64,000 nucleotides of DNA from DAHUXD01 sp963805495 (GTDB lineage Bacteria; Acidobacteriota; Thermoanaerobaculia; UBA5066; Gp7-AA6). The stretch covers positions 124,001 to 188,000 of the forward strand of contig CAWDUQ010000001.1 in the NCBI GenBank assembly GCA_963805495.1, given 5' to 3'. The notes beneath the pieces are model-generated. The model had not been told where the DNA came from. It saw nothing but the letters and a program-made list of their open reading frames with translations, and made no database searches. The position numbers were made by a program, and so were the translations under genes. Shown here piece by piece: positions 32,341-40,388 of the stretch (positions are counted from its first letter, which is position 1; each line of letters begins with the position of its first letter).

Positions 32341-32634
32341 TCATGGGCCGAAGGTGTTTGCACCAGGCAGCAGTTTGCCTTGCTCGGCGAGATCCATGGC
32401 CTCAAGAGCGTCAGCCACCCACATGTCAAACTCTGAGGCGTCGTACTCCCCCTTAGGTACTAGCCGAAATGCACCTGGCCTATGCTGCTTCCCAAGCTCG
32501 AGAACGAGCTCGGGCGTCGGAATCTCCTTGAGACGCTTCAGCTCGACAACTTGGCCCTGACGATTGAAAAAGACGACGGTCATCAACCCTTCTGCGACTT
32601 TCGCTAGGACCTCCGATGCCGAATACGTGCGCAT
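32341..32634 (-). CDS. Small soluble protein, unknown
   Basis: 97 residues, mixed alpha/beta: SEVLAKVAEGLMTVVFFNRQG, then VLELGKQHRPGAFRLVP, DMWVADALEAMDLAEQG. No motif or family recognised. The ATG lies about 14 bp from the attC at 32648. Confidence 0.62.
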   Translation of the reverse strand: MRTYSASEVLAKVAEGLMTVVFFNRQGQVVELKRLKEIPTPELVLELGKQHRPGAFRLVPKGEYDASEFDMWVADALEAMDLAEQGKLLPGANTFGP

Positions 32635-32647
32635 TCGTTGTTCAGCC

Positions 32648-32765
32648 GCCTAACGGGTGGCGGGTCAGCTGCGGGCGCCCGACCGCCACGATGCCCCTCG
32701 ACTCGCCACAACCATCCCTCTCGCCAAACCGCATGGCGACCGTCAGCTGCACCCGCGGGTTAGGC
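32648..32765 (-). repeat. attC, 118-bp class
   Basis: Same sequence as the sites at 44519 and 35977 apart from single bases; closes family II copy 4. Confidence 0.95.
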
Positions 32766-33128
32766 GCCCCTTCCCTGTCGGGTTTACACGCCACGCGACA
32801 CCTCGCTCGCACCAGGCCTACACCATGGGATGCGCCGGCTGGCGCGCGCCACGGATTGGCCTCCCTCTCGCCACTCGCGCGCCAGAGCGGCGCGGATTAC
32901 GACGGGGGGCGGGCCGACTGTTGAGTCGTCTGATGCCCTACGAGATCCTCGACCCACGCTGCGCCCTGCTCCTGGAGCCGAGATAGTCGGCCCGCATCCC
33001 GGAGGCGGACGGCGCGCAGAACTCCTACCGATCACGCCAACCTCTCCCCTCCGGACACAATCGCATGCCTCGCGATCGTCGACGCGACTATTCAGCCCGC
33101 GCGCCGGCCGCCGTCTTACGTGCGAAGC
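32766..33128 (-). repeat. Family II cassette body, copy 4 (363 bp)
   Basis: Nearly identical to copy 7 (44637-44999), a recent duplicate; the IR2 loop begins TGTTGAGTCGTCTGATGCCC. Confidence 0.8.
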
Positions 33129-33204
33129 GCCTAACGGGTGGCGGGTCAGCGGCGAGTGACGAGCCGAAGGCGAGGAACGAGTCCGCTGCACCCGCGGGTT
33201 AGGC
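33129..33204 (-). repeat. attC, 76 bp, loop GAGTGACGAGCC
   Basis: Closes family I copy 6. Confidence 0.96.
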
Positions 33205-33250
33205 GGCGCTTCACCGCCACGATGACCTGCAGCCGAAAGCCTTCCGAAAC

Positions 33251-33403
33251 CTACGCCCATGACGGCGCTTCTCCGGGAGCCACGACAGCCCCAAACATAG
33301 AGACACCGCAACTCGACCGGCGTTCACAACTATCGTTGCCGACCCGAGCGCCTTGCCACTCTGGAAAGGCCCTGGGAAGGAGGGCGTGACTCGGGGACCC
33401 CAT
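33251..33403 (-). CDS. Family I small protein, copy 6
   Basis: 50 residues; GARVGNDSCERRSSCGVSMFG shows a D-to-G change in the usually invariant VDND; end APGEAPSWA (TAG). Confidence 0.53.
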   Translation of the reverse strand: MGSPSHALLPRAFPEWQGARVGNDSCERRSSCGVSMFGAVVAPGEAPSWA

Positions 33404-33418
33404 TTCCCCGGAACGCCC

Positions 33419-33532
33419 GCCTAACGGGTGGCGGGTCAGGTGCAAGCGCATGCCGTAGATGCCTGCGCGCTCGCGGCCGCGGACCAATCGCCTCGCTGTC
33501 ATCGCGCTTGCAGCTGCACCCGCGGGTTAGGC
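33419..33532 (-). repeat. attC, 114 bp, third loop type
   Basis: Standard boxes but a unique loop with its own stem TGCAAGCGC...GCGCTTGCA. Closes family III copy a. Confidence 0.93.
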
Positions 33533-33785
33533 GGCCGCAGATGCGATGGCTCTAGACCGAGACCCGGGCGACCAGCCGCGCTGCAACGCGCTCCGACAGC
33601 CGCGCCGCTCTTGAAGGGCTTGAGAGCACCGGCCCAACCGCCAACCTGCGACATCAGTCTGTTGCTTTCCGCGACACCAAGATGATCTCACCGACTCCAG
33701 AACTCTGTTGCCGGCCCAGCCCGTTGAGCCGTCGAGTTGCCGCGATGCCCGCCCTGCCGAGGACCTGATGACTGGTCTTCGGCCC
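33533..33785 (-). repeat. Family III cassette body, copy a (253 bp)
   Basis: Shares the block CAGAGTTCTGGA..CGGTGAGATCATC (minus strand) with the other family III members; the rest is divergent. The minus-strand frame reads QQSSGVGEIILVSRKATD and stops. No convincing gene. Confidence 0.6.
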
Positions 33786-33861
33786 GCCTAACGGGTGGCG
33801 GGTCAGCGGCTCGTGAGGCGCCGAAGGCGCCGAACGAGTCCGCTGCACCCGCGGGTTAGGC
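33786..33861 (-). repeat. attC, 76 bp, loop CTCGTGAGGCGCCGAAGGCG
   Basis: Closes family III copy b. Confidence 0.96.
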
Positions 33862-34088
33862 AGCCGCACGCTCGATGGAACTAGACCGCGGTGAAGCTGC
33901 CCGATCCGAGATGCCGCACCCGCAGCTTCCGCCACGATGCGACCTGCCAGCATCTTGATGGGACCGGGGCTAACGCCACGATGTCTCATCGGCTTGCCTG
34001 TTAGTTAGACACCTTATCTTCTCACCGGTTCCAGAACTCTGCTGGACTACGGGCAGACGAGCCGCGCTGTTGAGGGTGTTTCCGGCCT
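33862..34088 (-). repeat. Family III cassette body, copy b (227 bp)
   Basis: Minus-strand ORF from the ATG near 33988 reads MRHRGVSPGPIKMLAGRIVA and runs into the attC; the corresponding start in copy c is MIELGGSTCPIKELRSR (shared PIK-L). GCTAAC...GTTAGTTAGAC inside the element resembles a tiny relic attC. Coding status unclear. Confidence 0.6.
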
Positions 34089-34164
34089 GCCTAACGGGTG
34101 GCGGGTCAGCGGCTCGTGAGGCGCCGAAGGCGCCGAACGAGTCCGCTGCACCCGCGTGTTAGGC
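34089..34164 (-). repeat. attC, 76 bp, loop CTCGTGAGGCGCCGAAGGCG, arm CCCGCGTG
   Basis: Closes family III copy c. Confidence 0.96.
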
Positions 34165-34387
34165 AGCCGCAGTTTCGCCGCCCGTAAACCGCGATGCCCG
34201 CGACCAGCCGTGAGACAACGGTCTGCCTCTGCTGAGGCCGGGCGACTTCTCAGCTCCTTGATGGGACAGGTACTTCCGCCCAACTCGATCATCTGTGTGC
34301 CTAAGGTAGCCCCGATGATCTCACCGGTTCCGGAACTCCGATGGAATCAGGCTGGACTTGCCACGCCGCCGAGCGCGACTTCGGCCT
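34165..34387 (-). repeat. Family III cassette body, copy c (223 bp)
   Basis: Diverged member: keeps GAGTTCCGGAACCGGTGAGATCATC and the PIK-L ORF start but little else. Confidence 0.55.
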
Positions 34388-34463
34388 GCCTAACGGGTGG
34401 CGGGTCAGCGGCGAGCTCCGAGCCGAAGGCGAGGAGCGAGTCCGCTGCACCCGCGGGTTAGGC
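34388..34463 (-). repeat. attC, 76 bp, apical stem CTCC/GGAG, inner GAGCCGAAGGCGA
   Basis: Supplies the stop of the 34458-34868 gene. Confidence 0.96.
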
Positions 34464-34868
34464 CGCACGCCCGAAGTAATTAACAACGCCTTTCCTCCAA
34501 TACAGGTACCAAATGGCAATCGGAAGGCAGGGCACCCAAAGGAAGTCCGCTTTACCGGACGCAGCCAAGTTCCACGCACTCAAGCCGGCGAGGAGCAACC
34601 AAAACACGATCATCAGATGACGCGCCCACGGAGCCCGACTTCGAATGCCTAGGGCGATAATGAAAAGGAGACTGCCAAACACCAGCATCGCCATTCCCCA
34701 AACCGGCAAAGACCAGGATGGCAGATTCCGGAAGGACGAGGTGTCAACCAAACCGGCGGCACCGAGGATGGCACCCAGCAAGAATACTGAGCCGGCAAGA
34801 AACGATAGAACCATGCCGATCGTCAGCAACATGGGGCGATGAGGAGCTGGCGATATCGGATCGGTCAT
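34458..34868 (-). CDS. Four-helix membrane protein, unknown
   Basis: 136 residues: LTIGMVLSFLAGSVFLLGAIL, WSLPVWGMAMLVFGSLLFII, HLMIVFWLLLAGLSAWNLA and a C-terminal FLWVPCLPIAIWYLYW. ATG at 34868, 12 bp from the attC. No family recognised. Confidence 0.66.
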   Translation of the reverse strand: MTDPISPAPHRPMLLTIGMVLSFLAGSVFLLGAILGAAGLVDTSSFRNLPSWSLPVWGMAMLVFGSLLFIIALGIRSRAPWARHLMIVFWLLLAGLSAWNLAASGKADFLWVPCLPIAIWYLYWRKGVVNYFGRAA

Positions 34869-34879
34869 GGCTTTGAGCG

Positions 34880-34955
34880 GCCTAACGGGTGGCGGGTCAG
34901 CGGCGAGCGCCGCCGCGAAGCGGAGGCGCGAGTCCGCTGCACCCGCGGGTTAGGC
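34880..34955 (-). repeat. attC, 76 bp, CGCC/GGCG with inner GCCGCGAAGCGGA
   Basis: Closes the 34965-35441 cassette. Confidence 0.96.
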
Positions 34956-34964
34956 CGCCAAGTC

Positions 34965-35441
34965 TTACTTTGGATATGGCTCATCTAGGACCCAGGGGAC
35001 ATGTGCCTCGAATTCCAATTGCAGGAGCGGACAGTCTTTCATCGACGACGGAACCAGCGCCAGGTCTGCCGTGAGGCCAAGCCAGAATCCGGGGGTGACG
35101 TTCTCTAGGTCCATCGTCCCTGATGTTTCGGTTAGCTTTACGGTCGAATCGCGTCCGATCAGGTTGCTACCAACAAAGTGAAACCAGCCGGCGTAGAAGT
35201 ATTTGCCATCCACAGCCCAGCCTCCCTCCCAAATCTCCGACTCACGATCCGGGCGAATACCGAGTTGATCGAATAGAGCCAATACATCTGGGGGATAGAT
35301 CAATGACCGAGCCGCGGCAAAGTTCCGGCAGTACAGGCAGCCGCACTCCTCGGGACTGCCGGACTGGCGTGATTCATGGGCCGTGCGAGTAGCCTCTCGA
35401 TCAGCCTCGAAAGTCCAGCGCTTGAAGCCGACCCTGGCCAT
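34965..35441 (-). CDS. Soluble protein with CxCLYC motif, unknown
   Basis: 158 residues. ECGCLYCRNFAAAR (about residues 32-45) has three closely spaced cysteines that could bind metal; FYAGWFHFVGSNL and FWLGLTADLALVP follow. This resembles uncharacterised proteins of similar size in several phyla. No enzymatic motif. Confidence 0.66.
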   Translation of the reverse strand: MARVGFKRWTFEADREATRTAHESRQSGSPEECGCLYCRNFAAARSLIYPPDVLALFDQLGIRPDRESEIWEGGWAVDGKYFYAGWFHFVGSNLIGRDSTVKLTETSGTMDLENVTPGFWLGLTADLALVPSSMKDCPLLQLEFEAHVPWVLDEPYPK

Positions 35442-35449
35442 CAGAAGCG

Positions 35450-35525
35450 GCCTAACGGGTGGCGGGTCAGCGGCGAGTGACGAGCCGAAGGCGAGGAACG
35501 AGTCCGCTGCACCCGCGGGTTAGGC
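35450..35525 (-). repeat. attC, 76 bp, loop GAGTGACGAGCC
   Basis: Closes the exported cupin cassette. Confidence 0.96.
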
Positions 35526-35547
35526 GGCGGGAACTCGCCCGCAACAG

Positions 35548-35928
35548 CTACCGGGTACACGGCTTCAGCTCAATCGCAATGGCTCGCGCCTCCGTCGCTC
35601 CGACGTTTTCGCCCGTGTGCGTCGTGTTTTCGCGCCACAAGACATCCCCTGCCTTGAGAGATGTCGCCGAGCTCGTACCGTCGGGCAGCACATTTCGAAT
35701 CGTGGCATCTGCCAACAGGTACACCACCCCCGGAGGATGCGAATGCATTGCCTCCTTCTCGCCTGGTTTCATGTGGAACTCAAGAACGCGCACTCGATCA
35801 TTCTCGAAACGCACTGCGTAGTACTGAGGAGACAACTTCACCGGATCTTGCGTCGTCACACGGCCCGCGGCGGACACGGCCAATGCCCCGAGCCCGATCC
35901 CAACTGCCAGATAAGATAGTCGCTTCAT
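35548..35928 (-). CDS. Exported cupin-domain protein
   Basis: 126 residues. Sec signal peptide (KRLSYLAVGIGLGALAVSAAG) and a cupin core: FHMKPGEKEAMHSHPPGVVYLL and LKAGDVLWRENTTHTGENVGAT. It parallels the cytosolic cupin at 1114-1452, so the array holds two versions of one fold with different location. Confidence 0.78.
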   Translation of the reverse strand: MKRLSYLAVGIGLGALAVSAAGRVTTQDPVKLSPQYYAVRFENDRVRVLEFHMKPGEKEAMHSHPPGVVYLLADATIRNVLPDGTSSATSLKAGDVLWRENTTHTGENVGATEARAIAIELKPCTR

Positions 35929-35976
35929 CGGTTACCTCGATCAACCGGACGTTTCTGTTTCAAGCCGCCGGTCGCC

Positions 35977-36094
35977 GCCTAACGGGTGGCGGGTCAGCTG
36001 CGGGCGCCCGACCGCCACGATGCCCCTCGACTCGCCACAACCTTCCCTCTCGCCAAACCGCATGGCGACCGTCAGCTGCACCCGCGGGTTAGGC
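35977..36094 (-). repeat. attC, 118-bp class
   Basis: Closes family II copy 5. Confidence 0.95.
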
Positions 36095-36457
36095 GCCCCT
36101 TCCCTGTCGGGTTTACACGCCACGCGACACCTCGCTCACCTCAGACCGTTACCACGGGATGCGCCGGCTGGCGCGCGCTACGAATTGTCCTCCCTCTCGC
36201 CACTCGCGCGCCAGAGCGGCGCCAATTACGACGGGGGGCGGGCCGACTCTTGAGTCGTCTGATGCCCAGCCAGACCCACGAGCCACGCTGCGCCCTGCTC
36301 CTGGAGCCGAGATAGTCGGCCCGCATCCCGCAGGCGGACGGCGCGCAGAACTCTTACCGATGACGCCCAACTCTCCCCTCCGGACACAATCGCCAGCCTG
36401 GCGATCGTCGACGCGACTATTCAGCCCGCGCGCCGGCCGCCGTCTTACATCCGAAGC
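36095..36457 (-). repeat. Family II cassette body, copy 5 (363 bp)
   Basis: Substitutions at GCGCGCTACGAATTG (IR1 loop) and CTCTTGAGTCG (IR2 loop); both stems intact. Confidence 0.8.
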
Positions 36458-36533
36458 GCCTAACGGGTGGCGGGTCAGCGGCTCGTGAGGCGCCGAAGGC
36501 GCCGAACGAGTCCGCTGCACCCGCGTGTTAGGC
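36458..36533 (-). repeat. attC, 76 bp, loop CTCGTGAGGCGCCGAAGGCG
   Basis: Closes family III copy d. Confidence 0.96.
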
Positions 36534-36760
36534 AGCCGCACGCTCGATGGAACTAAACCGCGGTGAAGCTGCCCGATCCGAGCCGCCGCACCCGCAGCTT
36601 CCGCCACGATGCGACCTGCCAGCATCTTGATGGGACCGGGGCTAACGCCACGATGTCTCATCGGCTTGCCTGTTAGTTAGACACCTTATCTTCTCACCGG
36701 TTCCAGAACTCTGCTGGACTACGCGCGGACGAGCCGCGCTGTTGAGGGTGTTTCCGGCCT
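36534..36760 (-). repeat. Family III cassette body, copy d (227 bp)
   Basis: Nearly identical to copy b (a handful of substitutions, for example GAACTAAACCG for GAACTAGACCG). A recent duplicate 2.7 kb away. Confidence 0.65.
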
Positions 36761-36836
36761 GCCTAACGGGTGGCGGGTCAGCGGCGAGCGCCGCAGCGAA
36801 GCGTAGGCGCGAGTCCGCTGCACCCGCGGGTTAGAC
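36761..36836 (-). repeat. attC, 76 bp, right box GTTAGAC
   Basis: Apical stem CGCC/GGCG. The variant box makes the following protein end in Val rather than Ala before the TAA. Confidence 0.95.
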
Positions 36837-37094
36837 GGCGCCGACGAGCAGTGGCTTGGTCGAAAGCAGACTCTCGACGGAGATGTCTTCATCAACGTCC
36901 TCCCAATGGAGGCCGATTCCGCCGCCGATCAACCGCCACCGCTTGCGCTGTTCGGGAGTCGCTTTCTGGAGGCGGGGAAACCACGCGAGTGGCACGAGGA
37001 TCTCGCGCCCGTCTGCCAGGACCACCCGCAACGCCTCATCCGTGGTGCTGACATCGACCGCGAGCGGCTCGACGTTAACGTTTAAGGTGCTCAT
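36831..37094 (-). CDS. DUF2442-family protein
   Basis: 87 residues from the ATG at 37094. Core: LRVVLADGREILVPLAWFPRLQKATPEQR, WRLIGGGIGLHWEDVDEDISVESLL, the usual DUF2442 pattern. Overlaps the 3' end of the DUF4160 gene by 20 bp. TAA from the attC. Confidence 0.87.
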   Translation of the reverse strand: MSTLNVNVEPLAVDVSTTDEALRVVLADGREILVPLAWFPRLQKATPEQRKRWRLIGGGIGLHWEDVDEDISVESLLSTKPLLVGAV

Positions 37095-37311
37095 GCCATC
37101 TCTCCTCGAAAAGCGCCCTGTGCTCCTCCACGATACGCTGGATCTCGGCGATTTCGCCCGTCCGGAATCCACGAGAGCGGGCCAGGGACACGGGTCTGAG
37201 CCAAAACTTGGCATATCGCTCGGCCTGCTCGACATGGATGTGCGGCGGTTCCTGCGCTTCCGAACTGAAGAAGAAGAACCGATAGCCCTTCACGCGCAGA
37301 ACTAGAGGCAT
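37075..37311 (-). CDS. DUF4160-family protein
   Basis: 78 residues: GYRFFFFSSEAQEPPHIHVEQAERYAKFWL contains the EPPHIHV core; IAEIQRIVEEHRALFEERWHEH is the C-terminal helix. Paired with DUF2442, as in two other cassettes of this array. Pairing suggests a binary module; activity unproven. Confidence 0.88.
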   Translation of the reverse strand: MPLVLRVKGYRFFFFSSEAQEPPHIHVEQAERYAKFWLRPVSLARSRGFRTGEIAEIQRIVEEHRALFEERWHEHLKR

Positions 37312-37360
37312 CGGAAGAGTTTAACGCTCTGGAGCGGCAGCCGGATGGCAACTCGGGGCC

Positions 37361-37436
37361 GTCTAACGGGCGGCGGGTCAGCGGCGAGCGCCGTAGCGAA
37401 GCGTAGGCGCGAGTCCGCTGCACCCGCGGGTTAGGC
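37361..37436 (-). repeat. attC, 76 bp, left box GTCTAAC
   Basis: Apical stem CGCC/GGCG. Closes the 37447-37866 cassette. Confidence 0.95.
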
Positions 37437-37446
37437 GGCGGCTGAC

Positions 37447-37866
37447 TCACTTCCACACGCCCCGGTCAGCCGCGCTCCACCTCCGGTAGCCTTCAAGCTC
37501 ATCCGGCGTTACTACCGATCTTGCAATTAGAACCGGGGTCAGGGCCGCAAACGCCGACTGGGAGAGCGGCGCGTGATCCGTTCCCGGCTCGCGATCAGCA
37601 GGGCCGCCAAGAGTCAGCCTGACACCCTCGAGTGTTACCGGGCGATTCCGGAAAGACTCCCTGTATATTCGGACGTGAACCGCTTCGTCGACCGCGAGGA
37701 CCTTGGCCACGTGGTACTCCCTCGGGCTACCGAACTCGTTTTCTTCGTCCTGCACGGAGTAAAGACCTCCGACTTCAAGCTTGAGCTGGCGCCTGTGAGT
37801 GGCCACCGCTAATGCGACAGCGACAATGAGACCAACGAGCGCGATGGCTACAACTCGCGGCCTCAT
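37447..37866 (-). CDS. Membrane-anchored protein, unknown
   Basis: 139 residues; one N-terminal helix (VVAIALVGLIVAVALAVATH) then a soluble part with VGGLYSVQDEENEFG, EAVHVRIYRESFRNRP. The pattern (short strand, VxxVxVRIY, FxxRP) suggests a small beta-rich extracytoplasmic domain. No family recognised. Confidence 0.65.
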   Translation of the reverse strand: MRPRVVAIALVGLIVAVALAVATHRRQLKLEVGGLYSVQDEENEFGSPREYHVAKVLAVDEAVHVRIYRESFRNRPVTLEGVRLTLGGPADREPGTDHAPLSQSAFAALTPVLIARSVVTPDELEGYRRWSAADRGVWK

Positions 37867-37880
37867 CGGAGCTTTCCGAC

Positions 37881-37956
37881 GCCTAACGGGTGGCGGGTCA
37901 GCGGCGAGGGCCGAGGCGAAGCCGAGGCCCGAGTCCGCTGCACCCGCGGGTTAGGC
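37881..37956 (-). repeat. attC, 76 bp, apical stem GGCC/GGCC
   Basis: Closes the 37966-38238 cassette. Confidence 0.96.
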
Positions 37957-37965
37957 GGCGGCTGA

Positions 37966-38238
37966 CTACCCACGACCATAGGACACCAAGAGGACCTCCA
38001 GCGCTCCGGCGGGCCCGAAGAAGAGAACATGGCTCTGGAGCCGGTTTCGCACCGCATCCGAGAGGAGCTCATCCTGCCCCAGAACCCGATGGAGTCGAAT
38101 AAGGGAGGCGCCGACAACGCCGACGCCGACAACCAGGAACCAGGCGGGCGGGTCACTCAAGGCGAAGCCAATCCATGAGAATCCTGCGAGCGCCGCGACT
38201 GAAAACCAAGCCCACATCTTCACAGGTTTACTAGCCAC
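37966..38238 (-). CDS. Small membrane protein, unknown
   Basis: 90 residues; two helices (WAWFSVAALAGFSWIGFAL and AWFLVVGVGVVGASLI), then a polar region LHRVLGQDELLSDAVRNRL. No family recognised. Confidence 0.6.
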   Translation of the reverse strand: MASKPVKMWAWFSVAALAGFSWIGFALSDPPAWFLVVGVGVVGASLIRLHRVLGQDELLSDAVRNRLQSHVLFFGPAGALEVLLVSYGRG

Positions 38239-38254
38239 GATTCGTGCTCCGCCC

Positions 38255-38372
38255 GCCTAACGGGTGGCGCATAAGCTGCGGGCGCCCGGAAGAGGCCAGA
38301 TCCCTAGTTTCGCCACGAGCTTCCCTACCGACCGAGTGCATGGCGACCGTCAGCTTCATGCGCGTGTTAGGC
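38255..38372 (-). repeat. attC, 118-bp class, CAT/ATG arm variant
   Basis: Closes family II copy 6. Confidence 0.94.
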
Positions 38373-38735
38373 GCCCTCACTCATTCGGGTTTACACGCCA
38401 CGAGACACCTCGCCCGCACCAGGCCTCGACCACGGGATGCGCCGGCTGGCGCGCGCTACGAATTGTCCTCCCTCTCGCCACTCGCGCGCCAGAGCGGCGC
38501 GGATTAAGCCGGGGGGCGGGCCGACTGTTAAGTCGTCTGATGCCCAACCGAATCCTCGAGCCACGCTGCGCCCCGCTTCTGGAGCCGAGATAGTCGGCCC
38601 GCATCCCGGAGGCGGCCGGCGCGCAGAACTTCTACCGATTACGCCGGCCTCTCCCCTCCGGACACAATCGCCTGCCTCGCGATCGTCGACGCGACTATTC
38701 AGCCCGCGCGACGGCCGCCGTCTCGAGTCCGAAGC
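38373..38735 (-). repeat. Family II cassette body, copy 6 (363 bp)
   Basis: The 3' border region reads CTCACTCATTCGGGTTTACAC; GGCGGCCGGCGCG replaces GGCGGACGGCGCG. Stems intact. Confidence 0.8.
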
Positions 38736-38811
38736 GCCTAACGGGTGGCGGGTCAGCGGCGAGCTCCGAGCCGAAGGCGAGGAGCGAGTCCGCTGCACCC
38801 GCGGGTTAGGC
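38736..38811 (-). repeat. attC, 76 bp, apical stem CTCC/GGAG
   Basis: Closes the 38822-39073 cassette. Confidence 0.96.
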
Positions 38812-38821
38812 GGCGCCAGGT

Positions 38822-39073
38822 TCACGGGAGCACAGCTCCGAGAAACGCGAAGCCAATTAGAACGACCCCGATGGCAAGGTACACCTGCTGAGCCGCCTGC
38901 CCCTTAAGCCCAAAGACTGATCCATGAAACCTGCTACCTACTGCCATTCCAAGCCCAACGACGAAAAGCGCGAGAGGGAGGGGCTGACGCGGGCCGCGTA
39001 ACCAAAGAGCTCCGAACAACGCTAGGACTGCGACTGCGGCAGCAAGACCCTTCACTTTGACCGGCGCCTCCAT
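38822..39073 (-). CDS. Three-helix membrane protein, unknown
   Basis: 83 residues: VKGLAAAVAVLALFGALWL, PLALFVVGLGMAVGSRF, VYLAIGVVLIGFAFLGAVLP. The ATG stands 12 bp from the attC at 39085. No family recognised. Confidence 0.63.
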   Translation of the reverse strand: MEAPVKVKGLAAAVAVLALFGALWLRGPRQPLPLALFVVGLGMAVGSRFHGSVFGLKGQAAQQVYLAIGVVLIGFAFLGAVLP

Positions 39074-39084
39074 GTTGAAGTGCC

Positions 39085-39160
39085 GCCTAACGGGTGGCGG
39101 GTCAGCGGCGAGCGCCGTAGCGAAGCGTAGGCGCGAGTCCGCTGCACCCGCGGGTTAGGC
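39085..39160 (-). repeat. attC, 76 bp, apical stem CGCC/GGCG
   Basis: Supplies the stop of the 39155-39526 gene. Confidence 0.96.
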
Positions 39161-39526
39161 GTCACGCCGAACTTCGCCCTGACGGCCGGTAAACCGGCCG
39201 ACGAGCGTTCCTACAAGCCACCACCCTTCCAAGAAGGCCAAAAGATAGATAACCCCGATGATGATCTGGCCACTCTGCGACTCCCTGAACGACGCCGGGA
39301 GAGCGAGACTCGCCCAACCGACGAGGGCGAAGAGGGGATTGATCACCAGAAAGGCACCGATGAGGAGTCTGCCGACCACATCGAGCCTTCCAAACGTCGC
39401 GGCGCCAATCTGGCCGTCCGTAGCTTTCCCCAGTGCAAAGGTGGAGAGAAGCACGAACACCGCGACGAGCATTAGGCTCATCAGAATACCTGCGACAAAC
39501 ACTTGCGTACGCTTCTTCAGCCGCAC
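39155..39526 (-). CDS. Membrane protein, unknown
   Basis: 123 residues with three or four helices (VFVAGILMSLMLVAVFVLL, LLIGAFLVINPLFALVGWA, IIIGVIYLLAFLEGWWLVG). Basic, KKR at the N-terminus; ends RRDA on the attC TAA. Confidence 0.65.
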   Translation of the reverse strand: MRLKKRTQVFVAGILMSLMLVAVFVLLSTFALGKATDGQIGAATFGRLDVVGRLLIGAFLVINPLFALVGWASLALPASFRESQSGQIIIGVIYLLAFLEGWWLVGTLVGRFTGRQGEVRRDA

Positions 39527-39540
39527 TGGTGCTCCGTGAC

Positions 39541-39616
39541 GCCTAACGGGTGGCGGGTCAGCGGCGAGCTCCGAGGCGAAGCCGAGGAGCGAGTCCGCTG
39601 CACCCGCGGGTTAGGC
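39541..39616 (-). repeat. attC, 76 bp, apical stem CTCC/GGAG
   Basis: Closes the 39636-40292 cassette. Confidence 0.96.
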
Positions 39617-39635
39617 GGCGGCGACATCGAGCTGG

Positions 39636-40292
39636 TCATGACTTTTCCGTTTCCGGCAGAAGAGCCCGTATTCTGGCCTCGTCAGGCTCCCGCCGGCCGC
39701 CCCCGGATTGAGACCAAGCGAGTAAGCCAGCAGAGCCGAACACATACAAAAGCCACCCCTCGTCATCAAACGTCAGCCAGACTCGGTCCTGCGGAACCGC
39801 CTCGATCGCTTTGCAGAGCGAACCGAAGTCATGGTCGCTCATCTCAGTCAATCTCTCGCGATTCACGTGAAGCACTCCCCGCCTAGGCCAGAGGTTGCAC
39901 AGATGCCTGAGGAACCACTGATCACCGGTTTCGAAAAATAGGCTGAGATCGCTGTCCGTACACGTGAAGACTCGATCTAAATCGCCACTGGACATCTCCG
40001 AGAGGCTCACGAGGCGAAAGAAATCTTGTGCGCCTCCGTCTGCCCTCACGAGGTGACGTAGCAGGGACTGAGCGCCACGCTGCTTTCTACGGTCCCACCA
40101 GATTAGGCTGGTGATTGAAGCCTTGTACTTTTCGATCAGCGGCCACGTCTCAGATTGGAAAGACGGCGACGAATCGGGAAACTCACTCTCATCTGGCCTG
40201 AGGACTTCGCCAGGCTCGATCCGATTCCAGATCGTCACGTAGCGAAGCTGGGGCTTCACTGCCTCACGCTCGGTCAATCGCTCACCGTTCAT
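39636..40292 (-). CDS. Soluble protein, unknown
   Basis: 218 residues, no signal or TM: KYKASITSLIWWDRRKQRGAQ, LDRVFTCTDSDLSLFFETGDQW, VWLTFDDEGWLLYVFG. It has the look of a large polymorphic-cassette protein without close relatives; acidic, tryptophan-rich. Function unknown. ATG 8 bp from the attC at 40300. Confidence 0.66.
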   Translation of the reverse strand: MNGERLTEREAVKPQLRYVTIWNRIEPGEVLRPDESEFPDSSPSFQSETWPLIEKYKASITSLIWWDRRKQRGAQSLLRHLVRADGGAQDFFRLVSLSEMSSGDLDRVFTCTDSDLSLFFETGDQWFLRHLCNLWPRRGVLHVNRERLTEMSDHDFGSLCKAIEAVPQDRVWLTFDDEGWLLYVFGSAGLLAWSQSGGGRREPDEARIRALLPETEKS

Positions 40293-40299
40293 TTCCGAC

Positions 40300-40375
40300 G
40301 CCTAACGGGTGGCGGGTCAGCGGCGAGCGCCGTAGCGAAGCGTAGGCGCGAGTCCGCTGCACCCGCGGGTTAGGC
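40300..40375 (-). repeat. attC, 76 bp, apical stem CGCC/GGCG
   Basis: Closes the 40389-40853 lipoprotein cassette. Confidence 0.96.
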
Positions 40376-40388
40376 GGCGCGCTCTCAC

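Noticed and set aside
28912..33159. Plus-strand ORFs of about 109 codons over family II (MRRLARATD type)
   Set aside because: Open in all copies but running against the cassette direction, without ribosome site, and explained by GC composition and the fixed copy length.
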